Below, in pieces: positions 7,635-15,152 of a DNA stretch of 23,616 nucleotides; position 1 is the stretch's first letter, and each line of letters opens with the position of its first letter. This DNA comes from JAZDEL01 sp043820655 (lineage in GTDB: Archaea > Iainarchaeota > Iainarchaeia > Iainarchaeales > JAZDEL01). The DNA is taken from positions 1 through 23,616 of the forward strand of contig JBDRDO010000079.1 in NCBI GenBank assembly GCA_043820655.1, read 5' to 3'. The translations under genes and the position numbers were made by a program. The notes below the pieces were generated by a model, which saw nothing but the letters and a program-made list of their open reading frames with translations, made no database searches and had not been told where the DNA came from.

Positions 7635-7665
7635 CTAAACACCTTTTAGGATATATTTACACATT

Positions 7666-7716
7666 ATTGGGTTATATATTATATAATACTCTTCCCTCGA
7701 GACAACTTTATAAAAC
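7666..7716 (-). promoter_or_regulatory. AT-rich promoter region of the 147-residue gene
   Basis: On the minus strand this stretch holds two TATA-like elements: TTTATAAAG at 7715-7707 and an alternating AT run around 7690-7671. The nearer one would place the transcription start near 7654, leaving a short leader with the AAGGTG ribosome site at 7645-7640. CTTTATAAAAC also reads as a TATA box on the plus strand, but no convincing plus-strand gene follows. Confidence 0.4.
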
Positions 7717-7729
7717 AGCGTTTTTTTGG

Positions 7730-8032
7730 TTAAACCATGGCTTTTTTCGCGTTTTCGTACTTTTCCATGAACTTTTTGCCCTTAGATGTTGCATAATAAA
7801 CGTGTTTGTTATCGGTTTTAACCCGCCCTGCGAGTTCCACAAGCACAAGCGAATCAAGAATTTCAACAAGGTCCTGCGGCTCAACACTGTGGAAATATGC
7901 CCGCAAATCATTGAATGAACGTGCCTCGGAAAGAATGGAATCAAGCACGTGCATATGAATTTTGCTCTGGCTGATTAAGTGGCATTCGGGGTTTTCGGAA
8001 AGGAAATTAACAAGCTCTTCGCGCGGGTTCAT
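7730..8032 (-). CDS. Small winged-helix-like protein, possible transcription regulator
   Basis: 100 residues, largely helical, no cysteines or membrane segment. The layout helix - helix - D-L-V-E-I-L-D-S-L-V-L-V-E-L-A-G-R-V - K-H-V-Y-Y-A-T-S-K-G-K-K-F-M fits an archaeal winged helix: a recognition-helix region, then a short beta wing ending in the Y-x-A/L-T-x-x-G motif common at the end of such domains. The target is unknown. It is 54 bases downstream of elp3 on the same strand; TTATATT at 8065-8071 (minus strand) could be its own TATA box. A role as DNA-binding regulator is inference from fold pattern only. Confidence 0.6.
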   Translation of the reverse strand: MNPREELVNFLSENPECHLISQSKIHMHVLDSILSEARSFNDLRAYFHSVEPQDLVEILDSLVLVELAGRVKTDNKHVYYATSKGKKFMEKYENAKKAMV

Positions 8033-8086
8033 GCTTTCACAGGCATAAATAGCGCTAAGTGCAATATAATTGTTTGCCTGCGCACT

Positions 8087-9676
8087 TTACAGGGTTTTTG
8101 CCATGTACGCGCCATTCAGGGAGTAGCCAAGTTGCTTGGAATAATACTCCCTTACGCCGATGCCTGAAAGCACAAGCATTTGCCTTGCATCAAATTTCTC
8201 AAGTGCAAGGCACTCCGCCTCAAGCATAAGTTTTTTCCCGAGGCCGGTGTGCTGGTACGAGGTTTTTTTGCGCGTGCCCAAGGGGAGTGACTCCCCGTAC
8301 ACGCGAAGTTCGCGCACAAGCGCGCTTTGCATGGTTATTTCATGGCGGAAAGGCAAGGCGGGAATGCGCAGGCGGCAGAAGCCGAATAAAAGTTCCCTGC
8401 CTTTGCTTTCCGCGGAAATGAAAACCTCGGTGCCTGCACTGGCTTCGTATTGTTCATGCAGGATTTTTGCATCACTTGCAGATGCATTAGCGCCATGCTT
8501 GTATTCCGCCAGTCCTGCTTCGCGGCAGCGGATGCACTTGCATTTTATTCCCTGCCTTTCCGCCTCATGTTCGACAAGCTGGCGCAGGTTTGTATGCCTC
8601 ACGCCCGCTGAAACAAGATTGCTCGGGATGTCACGCTGGATGCGCATAATCCTGCAGTATCTCGGGACATATTTCTTTGCCTTTGCAAGGAGTTTCGCCG
8701 CATCCTCGGATGAAAGCGGCGTGTAATTGCCGCGCTTCCATTCTTTGTGCAGGGGCGTGCCTTCCATAACAAGGCAGGGGTAAAACTTCAGCATATCAGG
8801 TCTGTAATCGGGGTTTGAAAAAAGTTCGCGCATGTGCGAAAGGTCCTGCTCAGGGGAGGAGCCGGGCAGGCCGGGCATCACATGGTATAAAACCTTTAAT
8901 GCGGAATCCTTAAGGAGCGCGGTTGCCTGGACAACATCCTGCACTGTGTGGCCGCGGTTTATTTTTTTGTAAATTGCGTCATCAAGTGCCTGCACGCCAA
9001 GCTCAACCCTTGTGCCGCACAGCCCAAGAATGCGGTTTATTTCACGCGCGGAGCAGAAATCAGGCCGCGTTTCAAATGTGATTCCCGTTACCCTGCGCTT
9101 TGCGTGCTCGGCAATCAGCTTTGCTTCCGCAATGCCCTTTGATTTTTTCCCCGAGGCGGCATCAAGCAGCCCCTTCACAAATGAATTTTGGTAACGCACG
9201 GGCATTGAAAGAAATGTGCCGCCCATTACAATAAGTTCAATCTTTTCCGTGCTGTGGCCTGTGCGTTCAAGCTGTTCAATCCTGTTGGCGGCCTGCATAT
9301 AAGGGTCGAATTTAAACATCAGGCCGCGCATTGCCGCGGGCTCCCTTCCTGTGTAGCTTTTCGGGGTTTCATTTTCAATCCCGGAGGGGCAGTAGATGCA
9401 TTTCCCGGGACAGGGGTGCGGCTTTACCATTGCCGCAACTACGGCAATTCCCGAGAGGGAGCGCACTGGCTTTACCGAGAGAATTGCACGTGCCTTTGCG
9501 GAGGGGTTTTTTATTCGCGCAAGAATCAAAATATCCGGATCTGTGGGCAGTGCACGGATGCCGAACTTTTTTGCAAGGCGGAGCTTCATGGAGTTGAGTT
9601 CATGCTTGTTCCGCACCTCATTGCGCGAGATTGCGGAAAGTATTTCACGCGAGAATTCCTGCTCCTGCGGGGGCAT
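8087..9676 (-). CDS. elp3: Elp3 tRNA U34 modification enzyme (radical SAM + acetyltransferase)
   Basis: 529 residues. Elp3 uses acetyl-CoA and S-adenosylmethionine to form cm5U-type side chains at the wobble uridine of tRNAs; archaea carry it without the other Elongator subunits. The radical SAM cluster motif is C-x3-C-x2-C in CPGKCIYCPSG (C89, C93, C96), followed by the Elp3-specific S-Y-T-G-x-E-P-A-A-M-R. Glu/Arg-rich TFETRPD and G-V-Q-A-L-D-D belong to the barrel. A Cys cluster K-C-K-C-I-R-C-R-E follows, and the GNAT domain fills the last 150 residues (H-T-G-L-G-K-K-L-M). The start is ATG 9676, with GAGGTG five bases upstream; the in-frame GTG at 9682 would sit on the ribosome site. That site overlaps the stop of the exported-protein gene, so the two are co-transcribed. 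Confidence 0.95.
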   Translation of the reverse strand: MPPQEQEFSREILSAISRNEVRNKHELNSMKLRLAKKFGIRALPTDPDILILARIKNPSAKARAILSVKPVRSLSGIAVVAAMVKPHPCPGKCIYCPSGIENETPKSYTGREPAAMRGLMFKFDPYMQAANRIEQLERTGHSTEKIELIVMGGTFLSMPVRYQNSFVKGLLDAASGKKSKGIAEAKLIAEHAKRRVTGITFETRPDFCSAREINRILGLCGTRVELGVQALDDAIYKKINRGHTVQDVVQATALLKDSALKVLYHVMPGLPGSSPEQDLSHMRELFSNPDYRPDMLKFYPCLVMEGTPLHKEWKRGNYTPLSSEDAAKLLAKAKKYVPRYCRIMRIQRDIPSNLVSAGVRHTNLRQLVEHEAERQGIKCKCIRCREAGLAEYKHGANASASDAKILHEQYEASAGTEVFISAESKGRELLFGFCRLRIPALPFRHEITMQSALVRELRVYGESLPLGTRKKTSYQHTGLGKKLMLEAECLALEKFDARQMLVLSGIGVREYYSKQLGYSLNGAYMAKTL

Positions 9677-9685
9677 ATGCACACC

Positions 9686-10489
9686 TCAAGGGAATATGTA
9701 ACTGATTGCGGAATCTATTGCATAGTAAGGCAGGAGTGAGGGCGTAAAAATCGGGAAGCCATAAAGCAATGGGGAGTATTTGCCTTTCAATGTCGGGAGC
9801 ACATAAAGCCTTGAGTTCGTGCCTGAGAAGTTTTCGCCGTTCATAAGGGAGGATGTTTCAATGCGGAAATTTGCGGTTCCGTAAATGCGCGGGGTGAGGT
9901 AAACCGTCTGCTCCATTGTTTCCTTTGCGCCGACAATAAATTCCGTGCTTGGGAACCACTGTTCGGAGAGTGTTGAGGTAACTAGCACCCTGTGGGGGGC
10001 AATCGACGAATTATTGAGGGTTATTGTATAGGGGACTGCCTCATTCACAAGCGTGCTGGTTTTCTGCTGTGTTACGGATGTGCGGAGCAAACCATTCTCA
10101 ACAAAAAGGCGTGCGCTGAATTCCTCCGCCGCGGGCTCGCCGCGCGTGTTTGAGAGCAGAATGGAGAGATTGTATGCATTCTGCCGTGCATCTTTTGGGA
10201 TTTCGGCTGTAAGCAAAAGTGTTTTGCCGCCCTGCGAAATTGCCCCTGTTTTCCAGCCTGGCGGCACCGCAGTGAGTTCCGCAGATGTCCAGGGCAGGCC
10301 GCTTACCCCCGAACTGGATGAAATTATTATCTTTACTGTTTCACCCGGCTGTGCCGATCCAAGATTGAAGTTTGCGCCTTGCGGGATTGTTGCCTCATAT
10401 GGGCTTACAATGGTTATTTCCGCGTGAACTGAGCATGCAAGCACAATCAGTGCAAGGCATGCGGGAAAAACTTTTAACTTCCACCCCAT
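9686..10489 (-). CDS. Exported protein of unknown function
   Basis: 267 residues from ATG 10489. It begins MGWKLKVFPACLALIVLACSVHA, a Sec signal peptide with likely cleavage after A-x-A-type S-V-H-A. The mature part is all-beta: repeats of strands rich in Thr, Ser, Val and Asn with N-x-S/T glycosylation sequons (N-L-S, N-N-S-S, N-F-S), similar in style to archaeal surface-associated Ig-like/CARDB-type domains. It ends with a moderately hydrophobic tail (SPLLYGFPIFTPSLLPYY) that might touch the membrane. An earlier in-frame ATG at 10531 would overlap the divergent gene start and precede the signal peptide, so it is not used. It is the first gene of the elp3 operon, an unexpected partner. Export is well supported; function is unknown. 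Confidence 0.65.
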   Translation of the reverse strand: MGWKLKVFPACLALIVLACSVHAEITIVSPYEATIPQGANFNLGSAQPGETVKIIISSSSGVSGLPWTSAELTAVPPGWKTGAISQGGKTLLLTAEIPKDARQNAYNLSILLSNTRGEPAAEEFSARLFVENGLLRTSVTQQKTSTLVNEAVPYTITLNNSSIAPHRVLVTSTLSEQWFPSTEFIVGAKETMEQTVYLTPRIYGTANFRIETSSLMNGENFSGTNSRLYVLPTLKGKYSPLLYGFPIFTPSLLPYYAIDSAISYIFP

Positions 10490-10530
10490 ACTACTATAAT
10501 TGTCAAGAAAGGTTAAAAAAGGGAATCTCA

Positions 10531-11205
10531 ATGCACGCGGTTTTTATTGCGGATGTACATGCGGATATTGCCGCTGTCGGGCGGCTTGCGGAATGGCTTA
10601 TATATAACAATAAGAAGCCGGATGTAATTGCAATTGCGGGGGATTTGACACAGGAGGGCTCGGAAAAGGTTGCGGGGGAAGTGATTGATTTGCTTGAAAA
10701 AACAGGTGCAAGGGTGCTTGCGGTGCCCGGCAATATGGACAGCGGGGGCATAATTGAAATGCTCGGGAAAAGGGGGGCGGGGATTCACTTGGCGCGTGCC
10801 GAGGTTGCTGGATTTGCATTTGCGGGGCTTGGCGGGGCGAAGCCCGCAAACACATATTACAGAATAAATATGGGGGAATTGGAGGCAAAGAAGCGCCTTG
10901 ATGCAATGCTTAAGGGCTGTAATCCCAAGCGCACGGTGATTGTTTCCCACTGCCCGCCATATGGCACCGCACTTTCAAAAACAGGCGCGGGAATTGACCT
11001 TGGGTTAAGGGCACTGCGGGATGCGATTGAAAAATTCATGCCGCTGATGTGTGTGTGCGGGCATGTGCATGAGGCAAAGGGGAGCGAGATGCTCGGGGAA
11101 ACGCTGTGCATAAACACCGGGCCTTTGAAGCACGGCAGTGCCGCGGCTGTTGAACTTATGCCGGGAAAGAAACCGAAAGTGGAGTGGATTGAACTTGGCG
11201 AATAA
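10531..11205 (+). CDS. Metallophosphoesterase (calcineurin-like, YfcE/MJ0936 type)
   Basis: 224 residues with the complete two-metal phosphoesterase signature: D-x-H in IADVHAD (D8, H10), GD at AGDL (D38), GN-M-D (N68), H140 in VIVSHCPPYGT, and GHVH (H178, H180). Such proteins hydrolyse phosphodiesters or phosphomonoesters with Mn or Ni; the natural substrate of the archaeal members is generally not known. The start is ATG 10531 at the edge of the domain; AAGGGAAT lies ahead of it. Upstream in-frame starts would read through the neighbouring divergent gene. It begins 41 bases from the divergent exported-protein gene and is followed by taw3 on the same strand. Confidence 0.88.
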   Translation: MHAVFIADVHADIAAVGRLAEWLIYNNKKPDVIAIAGDLTQEGSEKVAGEVIDLLEKTGARVLAVPGNMDSGGIIEMLGKRGAGIHLARAEVAGFAFAGLGGAKPANTYYRINMGELEAKKRLDAMLKGCNPKRTVIVSHCPPYGTALSKTGAGIDLGLRALRDAIEKFMPLMCVCGHVHEAKGSEMLGETLCINTGPLKHGSAAAVELMPGKKPKVEWIELGE

Positions 11206-11275
11206 TGAAGGACAAGGCAGGGGCGGGGCGGTAAAAGGAAGTGCGGAAAGGGATGTGGGAAAGGAGAGGTTTGGA

Positions 11276-11842
11276 ATGGTAAAGAAACATCACGGCAAAA
11301 CCATGCAAAAGGCGATTGATGAAAAGGTTATTGATGAAAAAATGGTTTCATTATGCAGATACATTGCGGGCACTGAAAAATATTTCACATCAAGCAGTTG
11401 TGCGGGAAGGGTTTTACTGCTTGCCCTGCCAAAGGGCGAGGACAAAAAAGACGCTTACTTCCACAGGCGCTGGCACAGAGAAGTAAATGCCGCCGAAATT
11501 TGGAAGGCACTGCAGGAAGAAACAAAAGGGGAGGTATGGCTGAAACAGGAGCCGTTCATAATTCATATGGGGTGCGATGGGCTGGAGGATGCGGAAAAAA
11601 TCCTTTCCGCAATGAAGGAGGCGGGCGTTAAGCGCGGGGGCATAATTGTTGCAAAGCAGGGCAAATTCATAGTTGAACTGCAGGGCACGGGAAGGATAAG
11701 CGTGCCGCTGAAGAAGGGCGTGGAAATCCTGATTGATGAAAAATATCTCGGATTTGTTGTGCACGCGGCAAACAAAAAGCTCATGGGCAATTACGCACGG
11801 CTAAAAAAATTTGAAAGCGTCTGCAGGAAGATGCTGAAATAG
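11276..11842 (+). CDS. taw3: tRNA wybutosine-synthesis methyltransferase Taw3/TYW3
   Basis: 188 residues. Taw3 methylates N4 of the tricyclic wyosine intermediate at G37 of tRNA-Phe with SAM. Family features seen: F-T-S-S-S-C-A-G-R (about 37-45), the K-K-D-A-Y-F-H-R-R-W-H segment (57-67), the F-I-I-H-M-G-C motif, the I-I-V-A-K-Q-G-K-F-I-V-E-L strand and a late L-G-F-V-V-H-A-A-N-K-K-L motif. The start is ATG 11276, with GGAGAGG about 6 bases upstream, and this N terminus aligns with the usual family start (short basic lead, then K-A-I-D). A longer form from TTG 11193, overlapping the phosphoesterase, would add 27 residues of non-family sequence. Ends in TAG. The other wyosine genes (taw1, taw2, trm5) are not in the window. 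Confidence 0.85.
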   Translation: MVKKHHGKTMQKAIDEKVIDEKMVSLCRYIAGTEKYFTSSSCAGRVLLLALPKGEDKKDAYFHRRWHREVNAAEIWKALQEETKGEVWLKQEPFIIHMGCDGLEDAEKILSAMKEAGVKRGGIIVAKQGKFIVELQGTGRISVPLKKGVEILIDEKYLGFVVHAANKKLMGNYARLKKFESVCRKMLK

Positions 11843-11876
11843 GCGGGCATTGCAGGGGCGGAAAACCCGCTGATTT

Positions 11877-13454
11877 TCAGGGATGTGCTTTAGGCAGGTC
11901 CTTCGCAACCATCTCAAGGATTGTTTCGGGATTGTGGTAATAGTGCTGGATTATTGTCTCAACATCGGGGTTTGATTTGATTCCGTTCTTTATCATCCAT
12001 TCAAATACCTTCTTTCGCACGCTTATTTCGCGCATAACTTCCTTCTTTGTTTTTACGGTTGCGTCAGCAAGAACCTCAAGTATGTGGCTCGGCACGTCCG
12101 TTCGCTTTACCCTGTCCGTGCTGCGGTCGTATTCATATGTGTTTGAGAGCAGGGGCTTGCCATCCATTGAGCTGACCTCCGCAACCTGGGTAATTCTGCG
12201 CAGTACGCCCTTCCCCCTTATGTACATCCTTGACTGCATAATCATAAGGTTTAGCAGGGAGAGCATTGACTGCGGCACGGACATGGGCTCTGTTGTGAGG
12301 CGGATCAGCATTTCTTTTGCGGTGTTTGAGTGAAGTGTGCCCATGCAGCCCCTGTGCCCTATGTCCATTGCAACAAAGAGGGACTGCGCCTCGGGGCCCC
12401 TCACCTCCCCCACAAGTATCCTGTCCGGGCGCATGCGTAGCGCATTCTTCAAAAGATCGTTCATTGTCACTTCCGGCGCCTCATCTGTTTCCGGCTTTGA
12501 TTCCATCTGAATCCAGTTTTTCCTGCTGCCGAGGTCAAGCTCAAGCGTGTCCTCTATTGTTATTACGCGGTCCTTGTATGGGACAAATGTTGCAAGAACG
12601 TCAAGGGTCGTAGTTTTGCCGCTGCCGGCCCCGCCGCTTACAATAAGGTTCATCGGCTCTATGTTCATGCCCTCAACCATAACCCAAAGGAATGCCGCAA
12701 GTTCCGCTGTAAGCGTGTTATTTTCAATCAAATCAACAATTGAAAGAGGTATCTTGGTGAATTTCCTGATTGTGAGTGTCGGGCCGAATGGGGTGACAAG
12801 GCTGTCGGTTGCGTTTGCGCGGTCCCCGCCGAGAAGGCGCGCGTCAAGGAGCGGCTGCTTTGCGTTTACTTTCTTTCCGACAGTGAGCGCAATTCTCCGC
12901 ACAAGCAAATCAAGCATGCGATTTTCCTTAATGGTTATATTTGCCTTGCAGCTGCCGTGCCGCTTGTGGTAGACAAAGATCGGGCGCTTGTAGCCGTTTA
13001 TCATTATCTCCTCAAGCTCGGGGTCCTCAATAAGCGGGGCAAGCACGCCGTATCCAACTGTATCATCAATGAGCTTTTCCGCAAGTACGCGCCTGTTTTT
13101 CATTGACTGAAAGTACCTGTCAAAAACCTCTATTGCCGCGCGCTTGAGCTCGGTAATTTTCTCTGGCGCGGGAATTCGCTCAACGGAGCCTATCATTGTG
13201 ATTGATTTGACAACGCGCTCGTTGAATTCATCAAGCATTCCCGCGGGGAAAAAACCGGAGGAGATGCCCTGCAGTTCTATTGCACTTGTGCGCCCCACTA
13301 TGAAATCGGAAAGAAGGGGATACACCTTCAGCTCATCGGGCGTGAAGCCGGGTTCTGAAACCTCATAAAAGCACTGGGGGAAGCCCTCATAAATTTTGAC
13401 ACGTCCATGGCTGTCAAGAACCCCGCCCTTAACTTCCTTCACTCCGTCAATCAT
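11877..13454 (-). CDS. Type II/IV secretion ATPase (VirB11/FlaI/TadA superfamily)
   Basis: 525 residues. This hexameric ATPase powers assembly or secretion through a membrane platform, for example archaeal pili or archaella. Motifs: Walker A GGAGSGKTT (about 274-282), Asp box ITIEDTLEL (298-306), Walker B ILVGEVRG (346-353) with catalytic Glu, and His box HRGCMGTLHSN (367-377). About 170 N-terminal residues form the usual all-helical and linker domains. All catalytic residues are intact. The start is ATG 13454, with AGGTGG four or five bases upstream. The expected partner, a FlaJ/TadC-like membrane protein, is not adjacent; the gene stands alone and is divergent from cca. The four pilin-like proteins at 96-2767 are plausible substrates, but this link is inference. 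Confidence 0.92.
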   Translation of the reverse strand: MIDGVKEVKGGVLDSHGRVKIYEGFPQCFYEVSEPGFTPDELKVYPLLSDFIVGRTSAIELQGISSGFFPAGMLDEFNERVVKSITMIGSVERIPAPEKITELKRAAIEVFDRYFQSMKNRRVLAEKLIDDTVGYGVLAPLIEDPELEEIMINGYKRPIFVYHKRHGSCKANITIKENRMLDLLVRRIALTVGKKVNAKQPLLDARLLGGDRANATDSLVTPFGPTLTIRKFTKIPLSIVDLIENNTLTAELAAFLWVMVEGMNIEPMNLIVSGGAGSGKTTTLDVLATFVPYKDRVITIEDTLELDLGSRKNWIQMESKPETDEAPEVTMNDLLKNALRMRPDRILVGEVRGPEAQSLFVAMDIGHRGCMGTLHSNTAKEMLIRLTTEPMSVPQSMLSLLNLMIMQSRMYIRGKGVLRRITQVAEVSSMDGKPLLSNTYEYDRSTDRVKRTDVPSHILEVLADATVKTKKEVMREISVRKKVFEWMIKNGIKSNPDVETIIQHYYHNPETILEMVAKDLPKAHP

Positions 13455-13481
13455 AGTTCCACCTTAAGGCGTTTGTTTTTA

Positions 13482-13516
13482 CGAGTTATATTTATATTAA
13501 AGTGATATATAAATAA
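13482..13516. promoter_or_regulatory. Divergent promoter between the secretion ATPase and cca
   Basis: A 35-base AT-rich stretch holds TTATATTTATATT (about 13486-13498) and ATATATAAATA (13505-13515). Leftward, the first puts a start near 13465, just ahead of the AGGTGG site for the ATPase. Rightward, either the first (start near 13516, leader with GAGGGG) or the second (leaderless at 13536) could serve cca. Both genes therefore draw on one 80-base spacer. Confidence 0.55.
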
Positions 13517-13535
13517 GGAGTATTGAGGGGTTTGA

Positions 13536-14918
13536 ATGGATGCACTGCTAAAAAGGGTTATTGCAAAGGTAAAGCCGGGGAAGCGCGAGATTGAACAGGA
13601 GATGAAACTGTTCCGCGGGATTAAGGGGAAGATTGAATCCGTTGCCGGGCAGCATACACGCGTTTTGCTTGCGGGAAGCATTGCACGCAATACGCACCTG
13701 AAAGGGGACAGGGACATTGATATTTTTGTTTTGTTTCCGCAGGAGATGCCGCGTGAGGATTTTGAGAGGGAGGGCATCGCAATCGGGAAAAAGGTTTTCC
13801 GCGGGCAGAAATGGTAGAAGGCATACACCGAACATCCTTACATTCGCGGCGTGCTTAATGGATTTGATGTTGAGATTGTGCCGTGCTATGATGTTAAAGA
13901 TGCAAGTGCAATGCAGAGCGCTGTTGACAGGAGCCCTTTGCATACGGAATATCTGAAACGCAAATTAGGGGAGAGGCAGCGCGATGAAGTACGATTGCTC
14001 AGGCAGTTTTTGAAGGGAGTGGGATGCTACGGCGCGGACATAAGGTTCTGCTCATTTCCGGGGTATGTTGCCGAATTGCTTGTGCTGAAATATGGCGACT
14101 TTGCAAAAACCATACACGCGGTTGCGAAGTGGAACAGGGGGGAGGTTGTTGATGTAGCGGGGCATTACAGGGGCGAGGATAAGGAGGCGATTAAGCGGTT
14201 TGAATCGCATTTGATTGTTGTTGACCCCACGGATAAAAACAGGAATGTTGCGGCAGCGCTTTCATTGACACAGTATGCGCGTTTCATTGCCGCAGCGCGT
14301 GCTTTTTTGCGCAGGCCTTCCGAGCAGTTTTTCTTCCCAAAAAAAGAGAGACCGTGGCCCGCAGTTAAGGTCAGGGCAATGCTGCAAAAAAAGGAACTTG
14401 TTGCGTTGGGGATTGGCTATCCAAAGGGCATTGTTGCGGACATAATGTGGGGGCAGTTAAGGCGTTTCGGGAAGAAGATTGCAAACCAGCTTGAGCTGAA
14501 CAGTTTTATTGTGAACAGGACTTCAGAGTGGACAGATGAGCGCGGAGTGATGATTGTGCTGTTTGAGCTTGAGGCGCTTGTGCTTCAGCGCACGATGAAG
14601 CGCATCGGGCCCGATGTTATGGATGAACATCACAGCGAGGCGTTTCTGCGCGCGCATAAGGAACTTGTTGCGGGACCGAGGATTGAGAATGGAAAGTGGA
14701 TTATTGAGGTTGAGAGGAAATACAGCGATGTGCGGAAACTGCTTGCGGATTTGATTAAGAAGGAGAAAAGGGGCGAGAAGGCGCAGATGAAAAAGGCGCT
14801 GAACAAAAGCGCGAGGGTTATGCAGGAAAAGGATTTGCTTGCGCTTTACAAGAAGAATTCCGAATTCAGGGAATATTTGAGCGAATATCTGCGCGGGAAA
14901 GAGGAGTTCAGCATTTAA
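13536..14918 (+). CDS. cca: Archaeal CCA-adding enzyme, interrupted by an in-frame TAG
   Basis: Read through the TAG at 13815-13817, this is a 460-codon archaeal class I CCA-adding enzyme (family length about 440), which builds or repairs the tRNA 3'-CCA end. The first part (93 codons) has the nucleotidyltransferase motif GS-I-A-R-N-T-H-L-K-GDRDIDIF with two metal-binding Asp (D60, D62). The second part, same frame, continues K-A-Y-T-E-H-P-Y and carries the third carboxylate in D-V-E-I-V-P-C-Y. The stop lies between these catalytic residues, so neither half could work alone. In relatives this place usually reads as a continuous W-x-x-x-Y-x-E-H-P-Y; a single change (GAG, AAG or CAG to TAG) would explain it. 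No ribosome site precedes the later GTG at 13851. Start ATG 13536 has GAGGGG six bases upstream. The enzyme should be essential because the tRNA gene in this window does not encode CCA. Confidence 0.88.
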
Positions 14919-14929
14919 AGCGGGGGGTT

Positions 14930-15036
14930 GTTTTCGCGCAAGGCGAAAACTGTTTCTTTTGTCGACTCCCGATTTGGCTTTAGCCAAATGGACCCTTTTG
15001 GCTGTTGCCAAAATGGGTTTCTTTTCTAAAGAAAAG
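14930..15036. other. Array of four consecutive hairpins
   Basis: Between the cca stop and the tRNA lie four inverted repeats: 14930-14950 (GTTTTCGC, 5-base loop, GCGAAAAC), 14972-14989 (ATTTGGC, 4-base loop, GCCAAAT), 14993-15017 (CCCTTTTGGC, TGTT loop, matching arm with one bulged T) and 15021-15036 (CTTTTC, TAAA loop, GAAAAG). The middle two share the core TTTGGC/GCCAAA. All arms pair almost perfectly, so the DNA or an RNA from either strand would fold. The last hairpin stops two bases from the tRNA 3' end, making this the tRNA trailer on the minus strand and the cca 3' region on the plus strand. It could be a small RNA, a processing or termination region, or a small repeat family; sequence alone does not decide. 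Confidence 0.6.
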
Positions 15037-15037
15037 T

Positions 15038-15109
15038 CGGGCCCAGAGGGATTCGAACCCCCATTGTCCGGTCCGAAGCCGGAAGGTCTGTCCATTAGCC
15101 TATAGGCCC
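15038..15109 (-). tRNA. tRNA-Arg (anticodon TCG)
   Basis: Read on the minus strand, the acceptor arms GGGCCTA and TGGGCCC pair at all seven positions (one G-T), with discriminator G. The anticodon stem TCCGG/CCGGA encloses a seven-base loop C-T-TCG-G-A, giving anticodon TCG for CGN arginine codons. The T arm is GGGGG, loop TTCGAAT, CCCTC. The D arm GGCT ... GACC has one mismatch. CCA is not encoded and there is no intron. Confidence 0.92.
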
Positions 15110-15129
15110 AAATAAGTAAGGGCGGGGGG

Positions 15130-15139
15130 TAATAAATTA
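15130..15139 (-). promoter_or_regulatory. TATA box of tRNA-Arg
   Basis: TAATTTATTA on the minus strand is centred about 25 bases upstream of the first tRNA base (15109), the expected archaeal spacing. Confidence 0.55.
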
Positions 15140-15152
15140 GTTTTGTTTGCGC

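Noticed and set aside
7737..7796. Leaderless plus-strand micro-ORF (19 codons) behind a TATA-like CTTTATAAAAC
   Set aside because: It is antisense to the end of the winged-helix gene, very short and Phe-rich because it is the shadow of Lys/Glu codons. The element fits the minus-strand gene as well.
9254..9739. Long plus-strand frames opposite elp3
   Set aside because: They are shadows of a well-supported gene with all motifs intact and show no family features or start signals.
13815..13817. Pyrrolysine or general TAG recoding
   Set aside because: TAG ends at least nine other genes in the window on both strands with family-appropriate lengths, and no pyrrolysine machinery is visible. A local error or mutation is simpler.
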